Positions 47,012-56,441 of a DNA stretch of 64,000 nucleotides are shown here, piece after piece. The number at the start of each line of letters is the position of its first letter. The first letter of the stretch is position 1. Source of the stretch: Maribacter forsetii DSM 18668 (lineage in GTDB: Bacteria > Bacteroidota > Bacteroidia > Flavobacteriales > Flavobacteriaceae); NCBI RefSeq assembly GCF_000744105.1, contig NZ_JQLH01000001.1:186001-250000 (forward strand), in the 5' to 3' direction. A program made the translations under genes and the position numbers. The notes beneath the pieces were generated by a model that was given only the letters and a program-made list of their open reading frames with translations, did not search any database and had not been told where the DNA came from.

Positions 47012-48529
47012 ATGATGAAAACACAAAGAGCATTTAAAAATGTTTTCTCTGGAATTTTTTTTCAGATAATATTAGCACTAGTTCAATTTATAGTTACCAA
47101 ATATTATATAGAAGTCTTAGGTATAGAAATAAATGGACTAAATAGTTTGTATATTCAAATACTAAATTATTTTAATCTAATAGAAGCAGGTATAGGAGGG
47201 GTACTCTTATTTAATCTTTATAAAACCTTTGCTAACGAAGATATAGAAACAACAAAAGCATTAATATACACTGCTAGTATTAAATTTAGGAAATATGGTA
47301 TTATATTTCTCTTATTTACTTTAGTTTTTTCCTTTTTATTACCATTAATATTCACGAGTGTAAATATTTTTGATAACTATTTTATCTATGTTAGCTTTTG
47401 GATTATGACAAGTGCAACTTCGTTGTCTTACTTTTTTTCCATACCCTTACTAGTTTTCCACGCAGATCAAAAAGGATATATTGTCAATATCATTAAGAAC
47501 GTTTTTAAAACTATTGATTGTTTAGTTAGAATCGCAATCCTCTTTTACTATCCAAATTATATATTATTATTAGTTATATCTTTTGTATTTGAACTTATTT
47601 ATTATTTAATTTTATTTAAACTTTATAAGTCTAGGTACAAAGGATTTAGAGTTACTAAAAAAGATTATTATAAACCTGAATTATTTAAGGAAAATAAATT
47701 CGTTTTAATTGATAAAGTGTTAATTCTAATTGTTTTTCAGACTGATCTAATCATTCTTGGAATATTTAAAGATTTAGAAACAGTAACTCTTTATAGTAAT
47801 TATATTTTACTTTTTACATTCGCCTCTTTATTTTTTTCAAGTGTTTTTAAGCAATTGACACCTAGTTTGGGAGCACTTATTAATGAAAATAATTTAGAGA
47901 AAATAAAGAATTTATATGGAGAGCTTCGAAGTATTAATTGGTTTTTAGCAACTATAATTACTATAGTTTTATTTTTTACTTTTGATTATATAATTATTTT
48001 ATGGTTAGGAGAGTCTTTTGTACTTAAAGGTGAAATACTCGCCTTATTACTATTGAATTTTATATACATAACTTCAATTCAAGTTTCTACATCTTTTGTA
48101 AATGCTAAAGGAGATTTTAAAAAAAGAATAGTTGGTTCCGTTATGGAAAGTAGCGTGAATATTATAATTTCATTATTGTTAGTTGAAGATTTTGGGATTT
48201 TTGGTGTTCTAATAGGAACAACTATTGGTCACTTTTCATCCAACTTTTGGTGGATACCTAGGATTGCTTATTCTTATTTTAATGATAACCTTATAAGTTA
48301 TTTTAAATCAACTATCCTACATTTTTTAATATTATTGGTCGTATTTTATCTGAATTATATTTCAATGAATTTAATTGACTTTAAAGTTCATGATTTTAAA
48401 GAATTGATTTTTTTAATGATTAGTTTAAGTACAATAAATTTTATTGTTTGTTTTTGTATTTATAGATTTTGTGTCCCTGGATTTAAAAGTTTTAATTATA
48501 GAATAATGGGCTTACTAACCAAAAAATAA
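47012..48529 (+). CDS. Oligosaccharide flippase (Wzx-like)
   Basis: 505 residues with about 12-14 hydrophobic helices and the RfaL/MATE-like start (KNVFSGIFFQIILALVQFI). Features seen are IEVLGIEINGLNSL, a short loop with GIGGVLLFNLY, and YSNYILLFTF. Such proteins flip undecaprenyl-linked repeat units across the inner membrane. Two adjacent Mets (47012, 47015) could start it. Neighbouring glycosyltransferase and polymerase genes agree with a Wzx/Wzy pathway. Confidence 0.82.
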   Translation: MMKTQRAFKNVFSGIFFQIILALVQFIVTKYYIEVLGIEINGLNSLYIQILNYFNLIEAGIGGVLLFNLYKTFANEDIETTKALIYTASIKFRKYGIIFLLFTLVFSFLLPLIFTSVNIFDNYFIYVSFWIMTSATSLSYFFSIPLLVFHADQKGYIVNIIKNVFKTIDCLVRIAILFYYPNYILLLVISFVFELIYYLILFKLYKSRYKGFRVTKKDYYKPELFKENKFVLIDKVLILIVFQTDLIILGIFKDLETVTLYSNYILLFTFASLFFSSVFKQLTPSLGALINENNLEKIKNLYGELRSINWFLATIITIVLFFTFDYIIILWLGESFVLKGEILALLLLNFIYITSIQVSTSFVNAKGDFKKRIVGSVMESSVNIIISLLLVEDFGIFGVLIGTTIGHFSSNFWWIPRIAYSYFNDNLISYFKSTILHFLILLVVFYLNYISMNLIDFKVHDFKELIFLMISLSTINFIVCFCIYRFCVPGFKSFNYRIMGLLTKK

Positions 48530-48533
48530 TATA

Positions 48534-49607
48534 TTGATTCTTTATTTACTTTTTCTTTTTAGTCTTTTTTGTTTTAGTATTCTTACCGAGGATAGGACTA
48601 TCAGAAAATATTTCAATTTAATTTTCATAATCTTCTCTTTTCTTTTTTTATTAAGCCTAATTACATTTAGAGGAGATATTAAAAATGATACCGAGGTATA
48701 CATCGCATATTTTTATGATTCTGCGGATTCTATTAATTCACTATTAAAAAACTTCGTTTATAGTAGACATGAGCCAGGATATTTGACCGTGGAATTTTTA
48801 AATAAAAAGATAATTAACAACCATGTATTTCATTTTTTTGTTATTGGTTGTATGTCATTGATTTTTATATTCAAATCGCTTAAAAATTATACTACTTACT
48901 TCTATTTGGGACTGTCTTTATACTTTTTGCGTTTCTTTTTTCTTAGAGACTTAAATCAAATTAGGGCAGGTGTAGCACTGGCAATTGTTCTTTACAGCAT
49001 AAAATTTATTAGTAAAAGAGATGTTTTACCTTTTTATCTTTTAATATTAATGGCCGCCTCTTTTCATAAAACAGCCTTATTGATCATCCCTTTTTATTAC
49101 ATAAATAATTATATAATAAAAAATTCTATTTCTAATAAGAAATTAATTCTTGCACTTATATTATCTTTTTGTATTTCATTTATAAAAATTAAACAAATTA
49201 TTGGTGAACTTATAATTAAATATGTGCCTTCTTCGGCTTCCTATGTCAGTGGTTACTTGTCAGAAAGTGGTAATTTATTTAGCCTTATTGTACTTTATCA
49301 GGTAATAGTTTTTCTTACTTTTATGTTGTTTGAAAACCAATTAAAAAATAGACAACCACATTATTACACCATTAGAAATATGTTATTGGTTAGCTTGTTG
49401 TTGTTATTCATTTTTAATGATTTTGCTATCTTATCATCGAGGCTATCCACTCTTTTTGCCACAGTCGAGATAATTATTTTACCAAGCTTTGTTTTATTAT
49501 TTAAAAATAAATTGATGATGAAAATTTTATATTTCATTTTTTTCATTTTATTGTTTTATATAAATGTATATAAGAGACTTGGAGAAGAGTATATGTTGTA
49601 TTTTTAA
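48534..49607 (+). CDS. EpsG/Wzy-like polysaccharide polymerase
   Basis: 357 residues with about 10 membrane helices. The LRDLNQIRAGVALAIVL segment and the following helix pair resemble the EpsG family, which acts as the Wzy polymerase in many loci. No ATG is available in front of the first helix; the likely start is the TTG at 48534, four bases after the flippase stop. Sequence conservation in this family is low, so the call rests on topology, that motif and context. Confidence 0.75.
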   Translation: MILYLLFLFSLFCFSILTEDRTIRKYFNLIFIIFSFLFLLSLITFRGDIKNDTEVYIAYFYDSADSINSLLKNFVYSRHEPGYLTVEFLNKKIINNHVFHFFVIGCMSLIFIFKSLKNYTTYFYLGLSLYFLRFFFLRDLNQIRAGVALAIVLYSIKFISKRDVLPFYLLILMAASFHKTALLIIPFYYINNYIIKNSISNKKLILALILSFCISFIKIKQIIGELIIKYVPSSASYVSGYLSESGNLFSLIVLYQVIVFLTFMLFENQLKNRQPHYYTIRNMLLVSLLLLFIFNDFAILSSRLSTLFATVEIIILPSFVLLFKNKLMMKILYFIFFILLFYINVYKRLGEEYMLYF

Positions 49608-49616
49608 TTATATCGT

Positions 49617-50711
49617 ATGAAAAATATTTGTTTTGTGATTTCTTCATTTAAAAAATCAGGTCCTATAAATATTGTTTATAATATTGCTAAGTTTTTGGAT
49701 AAGGGAAAATTTAATGTTTACGTTATCTCCTTATCAAAAACTACTGGAAATGATAGTAATTCTATTAACGACTTTAATTTATTAGGTGTTACTACACATG
49801 AATTAAGTAATGGTAGACTTGCAGGTTTAATAAAAAATAAGAAGGAAATAAAACTTTTCTTTAAGGAAAATAACATTGACATAATTCATAGCCATGGTCT
49901 TAGGCCAGATGCTTTAGTTTGTCGTTTAGGTATTAAAGCAAAACATATAGCTACGCTACATAATTTTCCTTTCGATGATTATCCCATGAAATATGGAATA
50001 TTTAAAGGGAAGCTTATGGCATATTATCATGTTATGATAATTAAAAAAATAGTTAACGTTGTAACTTGTTCTAAGTCGCTTTCCATTATTTTTAAAGAAC
50101 GAATCGATTTTAAAGTTGACTATGTTCAAAATGGTGTTGATTTTTCTGAGTTTTCTACAAAATGTGACAAATTGGAATTACGTAAGAAATTACAATTACC
50201 ATTGGATAAAAAAATTTTTATTTTTATCGGTAGCTTAATTCCTAGAAAAAATCCTTTGGAAACTATACGAAAATTTACAGAAGTTAAAATTCGAGATGAA
50301 TTTTGTCTTTTGGTATTAGGTGATGGTTTTTTAATGAATGCTTGTCAAGCTTTAAAAGAAAGTAACATCTTAATTAAGGGTAATGTAAGTAATGTAATAT
50401 CTTATTTATTTGCATCTGATTATTTTATATCACTTTCAAAATCGGAAGGGCTTCCAAATACAGTAATGGAAGCAATGGCTGCTAAATTGCCTGTAATGTT
50501 AAGTGATATTCCTTCTCATTTAGAGATATTGGATATCAATAAACATGCAGGTGTAAGTGTAAATCAAGATAATTTTGATATTAAATTTCAAGAATTAGTT
50601 GCAGGTGACTATGGATTATTTTCGGAATCTTCTTATAATATTATTTTAAATTCATTAAATGCTCAAAATATGACAGATAATTATCAGAATGTTTATTTAA
50701 ACTTAAATTAA
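49617..50711 (+). CDS. Glycosyltransferase family 4 protein
   Basis: 364 residues, GT-B fold. The N-terminal domain has FKKSGPINIVYNIAKFL and IIHSHGLRPD; the C-terminal domain has FIGSLIPRKNPLE, LGDGF and the ExxxxxxxE motif in SKSEGLPNTVMEAMAA. It probably adds a sugar to the lipid-linked repeat on the cytoplasmic face. It overlaps the next gene by one base. Confidence 0.9.
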   Translation: MKNICFVISSFKKSGPINIVYNIAKFLDKGKFNVYVISLSKTTGNDSNSINDFNLLGVTTHELSNGRLAGLIKNKKEIKLFFKENNIDIIHSHGLRPDALVCRLGIKAKHIATLHNFPFDDYPMKYGIFKGKLMAYYHVMIIKKIVNVVTCSKSLSIIFKERIDFKVDYVQNGVDFSEFSTKCDKLELRKKLQLPLDKKIFIFIGSLIPRKNPLETIRKFTEVKIRDEFCLLVLGDGFLMNACQALKESNILIKGNVSNVISYLFASDYFISLSKSEGLPNTVMEAMAAKLPVMLSDIPSHLEILDINKHAGVSVNQDNFDIKFQELVAGDYGLFSESSYNIILNSLNAQNMTDNYQNVYLNLN

Positions 50712-51964
50712 TGTCCAAATTCAACTCAAAAGAAAGATATATTGCTAAAATTTTAAATAGATTTCCTAAATTAAAAGAAAAGCTTAAATACTTATATCAA
50801 CATTTTACATTTATACTATATAAGCAACAATATAGTTTCAAAATTCATGATAAGGTTTTTTTAAAAAAAATTTCCAAAGACGGAATGTCAGGTTTTTGGG
50901 GTTATTATGATAAGTCACCAAATTCTGGAGATAATTATAGTTATCACGCATTAATAAAAGGAAAAGAAAAAAAAAGAAATAATTGTACAGAGTTAGATAT
51001 TTATGTTAATGACAATAAAATATCATCGACCACATCGTGGAATTGGCAGCAAGGGGCGATGTTGACATGGCTTTCAGAATCTGAAATTGCTCATAATTTT
51101 CATGACAATACAGGTTATAAAGCCAAAATTATTAATATTCTGAACAAAAAAGAAGTGATTATTAATCATCCTATTTATTCTGTTCATAAAGGAAAGAATA
51201 TAGCTTTAACCTTAAATTTTAATAGGCTTGCAAAGTTAAGACCTGATTACGGTTACTTTTGTGAGAACTTTGAAGAAGTCGCTAAGCTAAATTTTAACGA
51301 TGGGATTTCATTAATTGACTTGGATAGTCATGAAACAAAGCTTATCGTAAGTTTTAAGAGTTTGCTAGAATTCCATAAAGACGAAAGTATGGAGAATGCT
51401 TGGCATAAAGTTAATCATATAGATATTTCACCATCTGGTGAACGATTTATGTTCCACCATAGATGGTTTTCAGATGAGGGTGTAAAAAAATCTCGATTAA
51501 TTACAGCTAATGTGGATGGAACTGATCTCTACCTTCTTTCAAATGATGGAATGGTGTCTCATTGTACATGGAAAAATAATGATGAAATTGTGGGATGGAT
51601 GACAAAAAATAATTTTGGAGATAAATACTTTTTGCTAAAAGATAAAAGCACAGAATTTTTTCCATTTGCAGATGGTCTCTTGAATGAAGATGGTCATCCA
51701 AGTTTTTCCTCTGATTCGGATTGGATGTTAACTGATACATATCCTGATAAATCAAGAATGAGTTCTATATTACTGTATAACATAAGTTCTAATAAAGTAT
51801 ATAATATTGGTCGTTTTTTTTCTCCTATGAAATTTATTGGTGAATTTAGGTGTGATTTACATCCTAGGTTTAACGAGTGTGGCAATAAGATAACTGTTGA
51901 TTCTGTACATGAGGGAGTTAGAGGTCTTTATGAGTTAGATGTTACAAAAATTATTAATCAATGA
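50711..51964 (+). CDS. Predicted cytoplasmic beta-propeller protein, polysaccharide-locus type
   Basis: 417 residues without a signal peptide. Repeated blades can be read as HIDISPSGERFMFHHR, LITANVDGTDLYLL, HPSFSSDSDWMLTDTY and LHPRFNECGNKITVDS, the style of oligogalacturonate-lyase-like and PD40 propellers. Tyr and Trp residues in SGFWGYYDKSP near residue 65 are conserved-looking. Similar genes occur in O-antigen loci, but no activity is established. Start overlaps the GT4 stop and its end overlaps the GT2 start, so it is translated as part of the sugar-transfer group. A lyase call is not justified. Confidence 0.55.
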   Translation: MSKFNSKERYIAKILNRFPKLKEKLKYLYQHFTFILYKQQYSFKIHDKVFLKKISKDGMSGFWGYYDKSPNSGDNYSYHALIKGKEKKRNNCTELDIYVNDNKISSTTSWNWQQGAMLTWLSESEIAHNFHDNTGYKAKIINILNKKEVIINHPIYSVHKGKNIALTLNFNRLAKLRPDYGYFCENFEEVAKLNFNDGISLIDLDSHETKLIVSFKSLLEFHKDESMENAWHKVNHIDISPSGERFMFHHRWFSDEGVKKSRLITANVDGTDLYLLSNDGMVSHCTWKNNDEIVGWMTKNNFGDKYFLLKDKSTEFFPFADGLLNEDGHPSFSSDSDWMLTDTYPDKSRMSSILLYNISSNKVYNIGRFFSPMKFIGEFRCDLHPRFNECGNKITVDSVHEGVRGLYELDVTKIINQ

Positions 51965-52761
51965 TATCAGTTATAATGTCCGTTTACAATGCGGAAAAGT
52001 ATTTGTCTGAATCAATTGAAAGTATTCTACAACAAACTTATCGACATTTTGAATTTATAATAATCAATGATTGTTCTAGTGATTCTTCCCTTGAAATTAT
52101 TAATAAATACGGTCTAATCGACAATAGAATAGTAATTATAAATAATTCAACTAATTTGGGGTTGACTATAAATCTTAATAAAGCTATTAATTTAGCTAAA
52201 TATGAATTTATAGCAAGAATGGATGCTGATGATATTTCTTTAAAAGATCGTTTTGAAAAGCAAATTATCTTTTTAGAAAACAATCCTGATATAGATGTAT
52301 TAGGGTCTTTTTGTAAAGATATTGATGAAGAGGGCAATATTATTTCAGATAGGACTGTGCCGATAGCTAATTCAGAAATTAATAAGTTAATTCATATAAT
52401 TAATCCTATTTGTCACCCTACTGTTGTATTTAGAAAAAATAAACTTCAAGAGTTAGGTTTTTATAATGAAGAATATAAAGTAGTACAGGATTATGATTTG
52501 TGGTTAAGATGTGCTGCTAAAAATATTAAGATGTATAATTTGCCTGAATTTCTTTTAAAGTATAGGGTTAATGATAGCTACCACAGTAGAAAATCCTGGA
52601 AATATAGAATGACTGATTTAAAAATTAGATATTATGGTTATAAAAATCTTCATTTACCTTTTTATAAAAGAATATACCTTATTGTACCGGTAATTTTGGG
52701 AATATTACCTTCAAGACTTTATAAACTTCTTAAAGAGCGAGATTTTAGGAAATCTACTTAA
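51961..52761 (+). CDS. Glycosyltransferase family 2 protein
   Basis: 266 residues, GT-A fold. ISVIMSVYNAEKYLSESI and FIIINDCSSDSS form the nucleotide site, ARMDADD carries the DxD metal motif, and VVQDYDLWLR contains the base-like acidic residues. It likely adds a sugar to the repeat unit. A basic hydrophobic tail (YKRIYLIVPVILGILP) may attach it to the membrane. It overlaps the propeller gene by 4 bases. Confidence 0.92.
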   Translation: MISVIMSVYNAEKYLSESIESILQQTYRHFEFIIINDCSSDSSLEIINKYGLIDNRIVIINNSTNLGLTINLNKAINLAKYEFIARMDADDISLKDRFEKQIIFLENNPDIDVLGSFCKDIDEEGNIISDRTVPIANSEINKLIHIINPICHPTVVFRKNKLQELGFYNEEYKVVQDYDLWLRCAAKNIKMYNLPEFLLKYRVNDSYHSRKSWKYRMTDLKIRYYGYKNLHLPFYKRIYLIVPVILGILPSRLYKLLKERDFRKST

Positions 52762-52768
52762 TTTTAGT

Positions 52769-53992
52769 ATGTACAAAGTATTATCAAAAGATATTGATTT
52801 AAGATATTGGAATCTTATATTATTGGCGTTTTTTCCTGTTTTACCTTATGTTTTTATAAGTATTATAACTATATTTTTATTAGTTACGTTCTTATTTTAT
52901 TTTTGTGTTAGTTCACAAAAAAATAGACACATAAATGTCAAAGGATTATTAATCTTGTCTGGATTCTATTTAATTCTTTGCTTTTCTATATTTTATAGTT
53001 CTAACATAGAAGTGGGAATAAAAACATTAGGTCGAATGCTACCGTTGCTGGTGTTTCCTTTGATTGTCTTTATTCTTTCTGGAAATTATAGTTTGAATAT
53101 AGAAAAGGGTAGGGCGATACTAAAAGTATTTGTCTTTTCAACATTTTTGCTGTTAGTATACGTTTTATATTTAGCATTTTTCACTATTGATGATTTTCAT
53201 AGTCATTCCGTTAGAGATAAATTGTTAGCAACCTCTTTCTTAGATTTACATAGCACCTATATTTCAATGTATTTTTCTGCTGCTATTTTTATTTTATTTT
53301 CTTTTTATAGAATGACTAAAAATTATTGGAGTATCATTCTAATCATACTTTTTATAGTTGGTCTTCTTTTAATCTTTTCTAGAGGAGTAGTATTTTCCAT
53401 TTTGATTATGTCCATTGTTGTTTTTTTTATTTTTAATAAAAAAAAACTATGGCAAAAGATTCTAGTACTTTTAGTAGTTGCTTGTATTAGTACAATAGTA
53501 GTTTATCAAGTACCTTTTTTGAAATATAGAATTTCTGAAATTTTTCAATATGGTTTTCAATCAACCGAGAATAATAGAAGATTATCTTCAACAGCAATGC
53601 GTTTGGCTGTCTACTCTTGTAGTTTTGAGTTAATTACAAGTCATCCTCTTTTAGGTTTAGGGGTTGGGGATTTACAAGATGAATTACATTTATGTTATCA
53701 AGGATTAAACTCTCCAGATTTTACTAAAAAAAATCTTAACACTCATAATTTTTATTTATTTATTTTAGGAACTACTGGGATAATTGGTTTAATAAGCTTT
53801 TTATATTCTTTTGGGATGCTTTTTAAAAAAGCATGGGGAAGTAAGAATCCTTTGTTTTTAAATATTTTTGTGTTAATTGCATTGATTTTGTTTACGGAAA
53901 ACTTTTTAAGCCGTGCTTATGGGTTAACTTATTTTTGTTTTTTTATAATATTATTTTATTTATTAGCCCGGAATAATAAAGTAAATGCTTAA
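52769..53992 (+). CDS. O-antigen ligase/polymerase family membrane protein (WaaL/Wzy_C type)
   Basis: 407 residues with about 10-12 membrane helices. A large periplasmic loop ends in the Wzy_C-like stretch LTSHPLLGLGVGDLQ-like (seen as HPLLGLGVGDLQ) followed by NTHNFYLFILGTTGIIGL with the conserved His. This is the architecture of O-antigen ligases. Because an EpsG-type polymerase is also present, ligase is the more likely role, but polymerase cannot be excluded. Confidence 0.78.
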   Translation: MYKVLSKDIDLRYWNLILLAFFPVLPYVFISIITIFLLVTFLFYFCVSSQKNRHINVKGLLILSGFYLILCFSIFYSSNIEVGIKTLGRMLPLLVFPLIVFILSGNYSLNIEKGRAILKVFVFSTFLLLVYVLYLAFFTIDDFHSHSVRDKLLATSFLDLHSTYISMYFSAAIFILFSFYRMTKNYWSIILIILFIVGLLLIFSRGVVFSILIMSIVVFFIFNKKKLWQKILVLLVVACISTIVVYQVPFLKYRISEIFQYGFQSTENNRRLSSTAMRLAVYSCSFELITSHPLLGLGVGDLQDELHLCYQGLNSPDFTKKNLNTHNFYLFILGTTGIIGLISFLYSFGMLFKKAWGSKNPLFLNIFVLIALILFTENFLSRAYGLTYFCFFIILFYLLARNNKVNA

Positions 53993-54048
53993 TTGTAATA
54001 TAGTATTACTTTTACTCTTGTAACTTTACAAAAGATAAATTTATTTCA

Positions 54049-55413
54049 ATGGCTAAACCTACTATACTAAATTCAATAGAACGTAAATTCATTCTATTAG
54101 TAGGAGATTTAATAGTTATATTGGCAAGCCTCAACTTATTTGTTAATAATGCTATAGATGTTAAGTACGTATCTTTAAAACTAAAGATTATTGTTACATT
54201 ATTTGGCGTTGTGTCATTTTTAACCCTTTCCTATATCTTAGATTTATACAACCTACAAAGAACCTTAAAAAGAAAGTATGTAGTATCTCAGGCTTTGTAT
54301 ATTACTGCATTGTTTGTTTTTATAGTTTTTCTTTTTTCGGTTTTATTTTTTGATACTAGCTTTTGGAGAATACCATTGTTGGTTTTTCTTATACTAACAC
54401 CAATTGAAATAGCTCTATGGAGATTATTTTTTGTTAATGTTTTTAGGGTGATACCTACAACACGTAATGTGTTGTTAATATATGATAAAGAAACTGAAAA
54501 ACATTTTAGAGAAGTCACTTCATCTATTGATGGAGAAGATGTTGAAACTTTTTATAAAGTAAAGTTAACTTATAACTTAAACCAGCATAGCGAAGTAAAA
54601 AAGAAGTTTCTAGTGGCATCTGAAAAAGTAGATTCGTGGATTGTTAATATTAAGAATTATAGCGAATTTCCAGATGATTTAGAAAAAATTCTTTTGAGAT
54701 CCATTCTTAAAGGTAAAGAAGTAATATCGTATACATCATTTTACGAAAACACTTATGAAGCCTTGCCAATACAATCTCATAATGATAGTTTTTATGAAAT
54801 ATTACAATTTAGAAATAGAAAAATTAGATACTTGCATACTATTTTTAGTTTCTTAGTTAATTTTATTCTTTCATTAATTGTTGGCCTTGTCTTGGTGTTA
54901 TGTATACCATTCGTTTTTATTTTAAATATTTTCTTCAATAGAGGGCCTTTGTTTTATACACAGAAAAGAGTAGGGCTTCACGGTAATGAGTTTAAAATTT
55001 ACAAGTTTAGATCGATGGTGGTTAATGCAGAAAAGGAAGGAGCTAAAATGGCTGTAAAAAATGATGCTAGAATAACCCCTTTTGGTCGGATATTAAGAAT
55101 ATTTAGAATTGATGAATTACCTCAGATATTGTCGGTAATAAAAGGAGATATGCAGTTTATCGGACCGCGACCTGAACGTAAAGTATTTGTAAACCAATTA
55201 AATTCATTAGTTCCTTTTTATGGTACACGCCATTTGATAAAACCAGGTATTACTGGTTGGGCTCAGGTGAAGTATAAATATGGGGAAAATTTAGAAGATT
55301 CAATAAAGAAGTTAGAGTATGATTTATATTATATTAAAAACAGATCAATTACTCTAGATTTACGTATTGTATTTAAAACTGTAACGACTGTTTTATTTTC
55401 AAGAGGGGTATAA
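54049..55413 (+). CDS. Polyprenyl-phosphate glycosyl-1-phosphate transferase (initiating sugar transferase)
   Basis: 454 residues: four membrane helices in the N-terminal 130 residues, a degenerate CoA-binding-like middle, one helix at about 268-292, then the bacterial sugar transferase domain (PLFYTQKRVGLHGNEF, IYKFRSM, RIDELPQI, GDMQFIGPRPER, KPGITGWAQV). It loads the first sugar phosphate onto undecaprenyl phosphate and so starts the repeat unit. Positioned near the 3' end of the locus with a 56-base gap upstream, it may have its own promoter. Confidence 0.93.
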   Translation: MAKPTILNSIERKFILLVGDLIVILASLNLFVNNAIDVKYVSLKLKIIVTLFGVVSFLTLSYILDLYNLQRTLKRKYVVSQALYITALFVFIVFLFSVLFFDTSFWRIPLLVFLILTPIEIALWRLFFVNVFRVIPTTRNVLLIYDKETEKHFREVTSSIDGEDVETFYKVKLTYNLNQHSEVKKKFLVASEKVDSWIVNIKNYSEFPDDLEKILLRSILKGKEVISYTSFYENTYEALPIQSHNDSFYEILQFRNRKIRYLHTIFSFLVNFILSLIVGLVLVLCIPFVFILNIFFNRGPLFYTQKRVGLHGNEFKIYKFRSMVVNAEKEGAKMAVKNDARITPFGRILRIFRIDELPQILSVIKGDMQFIGPRPERKVFVNQLNSLVPFYGTRHLIKPGITGWAQVKYKYGENLEDSIKKLEYDLYYIKNRSITLDLRIVFKTVTTVLFSRGV

Positions 55414-55421
55414 TAGAAAAT

Positions 55422-56399
55422 ATGAAAAAAATATTAATTACAGGTGCTGCTGGTTTTCTAGGATCTCATCTTTGTGATCGTTTTATTGCTGAAGGATTTC
55501 ATGTAATAGGGATGGATAATCTAATAACAGGTGACCTTAATAACATCGCTCATCTTTTTCCTTTACAGAATTTCGAGTTTTATCATCATGATGTTACTAA
55601 GTTTGTTCACGTATCCGGAAAATTAGACTATATACTTCACTTTGCTTCACCTGCAAGTCCCATAGATTATTTAAAAATTCCTATTAAAACTTTGAAAGTT
55701 GGATCTTTAGGTACATTAAACTTGTTAGGTTTAGCAAAAGAAAAGGGCGCTAGAATTTTGGTAGCTTCAACTTCTGAAGTTTATGGTGATCCATTAGTTC
55801 ACCCTCAAAATGAGGAATATTTTGGTAATGTAAATCCTATAGGTCCTCGTGGGGTTTATGATGAAGCTAAACGCTTCATGGAGTCCATTACAATGGCTTA
55901 TCATAGACATCACGGACTTGATACTCGTATCGTTCGTATTTTTAATACCTATGGGTCTAGAATGCGTTTAAATGATGGTAGGGTTGTTCCTGCGTTTATG
56001 GGTCAGGCTCTAAGAGGAGAAGATTTAACTGTTTTTGGTGATGGCTCTCAGAGTAGATCATTTTGTTATATCGATGATCAGGTAGAGGGAATATACCGTT
56101 TATTATTTAGCGATTATACAGACCCTATTAATATTGGAAATCCCCATGAAACCTCGATTAAGGAATTTGCAGAAGAAATTATCACTTTAACAGGAACCAA
56201 ACAAAAGGTGATTTATAAACCGCTACCACAAGATGACCCTACCCAACGTCAGCCAGATATTACCAAAGCAAAAGAAATTTTAGGTTGGGAGCCAAAAGTA
56301 CATAGAACAGAAGGTTTAAAAATCGTATACGATTATTTCAAATCATTGTCTCCAGAGGACTTACAAAAGAAAGAGCATAGAGATTTCTCTACAAAATAA
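55422..56399 (+). CDS. UDP-glucuronate decarboxylase (UDP-xylose synthase)
   Basis: 325 residues, extended SDR. Motifs TGAAGFLGSHLCDRF, LHFASPASPIDYLK, ASTSEVYGDPLVHPQ, GVYDEAKRFMES (YxxxK) and RIFNTYGSRM are typical of UXS. It converts UDP-glucuronate to UDP-xylose. It follows the initiating transferase by 8 bases. The presence of a pentose donor gene at the end of the locus suggests xylose or a derivative in the glycan, but UDP-xylose may also feed other pathways. Confidence 0.9.
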   Translation: MKKILITGAAGFLGSHLCDRFIAEGFHVIGMDNLITGDLNNIAHLFPLQNFEFYHHDVTKFVHVSGKLDYILHFASPASPIDYLKIPIKTLKVGSLGTLNLLGLAKEKGARILVASTSEVYGDPLVHPQNEEYFGNVNPIGPRGVYDEAKRFMESITMAYHRHHGLDTRIVRIFNTYGSRMRLNDGRVVPAFMGQALRGEDLTVFGDGSQSRSFCYIDDQVEGIYRLLFSDYTDPINIGNPHETSIKEFAEEIITLTGTKQKVIYKPLPQDDPTQRQPDITKAKEILGWEPKVHRTEGLKIVYDYFKSLSPEDLQKKEHRDFSTK

Positions 56400-56441
56400 T
56401 ATTATTAAAGAGCAAACATTGGTTTTGCAAAAATTGACAAA

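Noticed and set aside
50711..51964. Oligogalacturonate lyase
   Set aside because: Only blade-like segments are similar; catalytic residues could not be identified and there is no signal peptide.
54001..54048. Promoter box in front of the initiating sugar transferase
   Set aside because: The best candidate, TAACTTTA, lacks the final G of TAnnTTTG; too weak to list.
35463..56399. Mobile genetic element carrying the polysaccharide locus
   Set aside because: No transposase, integrase, inverted-repeat ends or tRNA-flanking direct repeats are visible; composition alone suggests transfer of the core.
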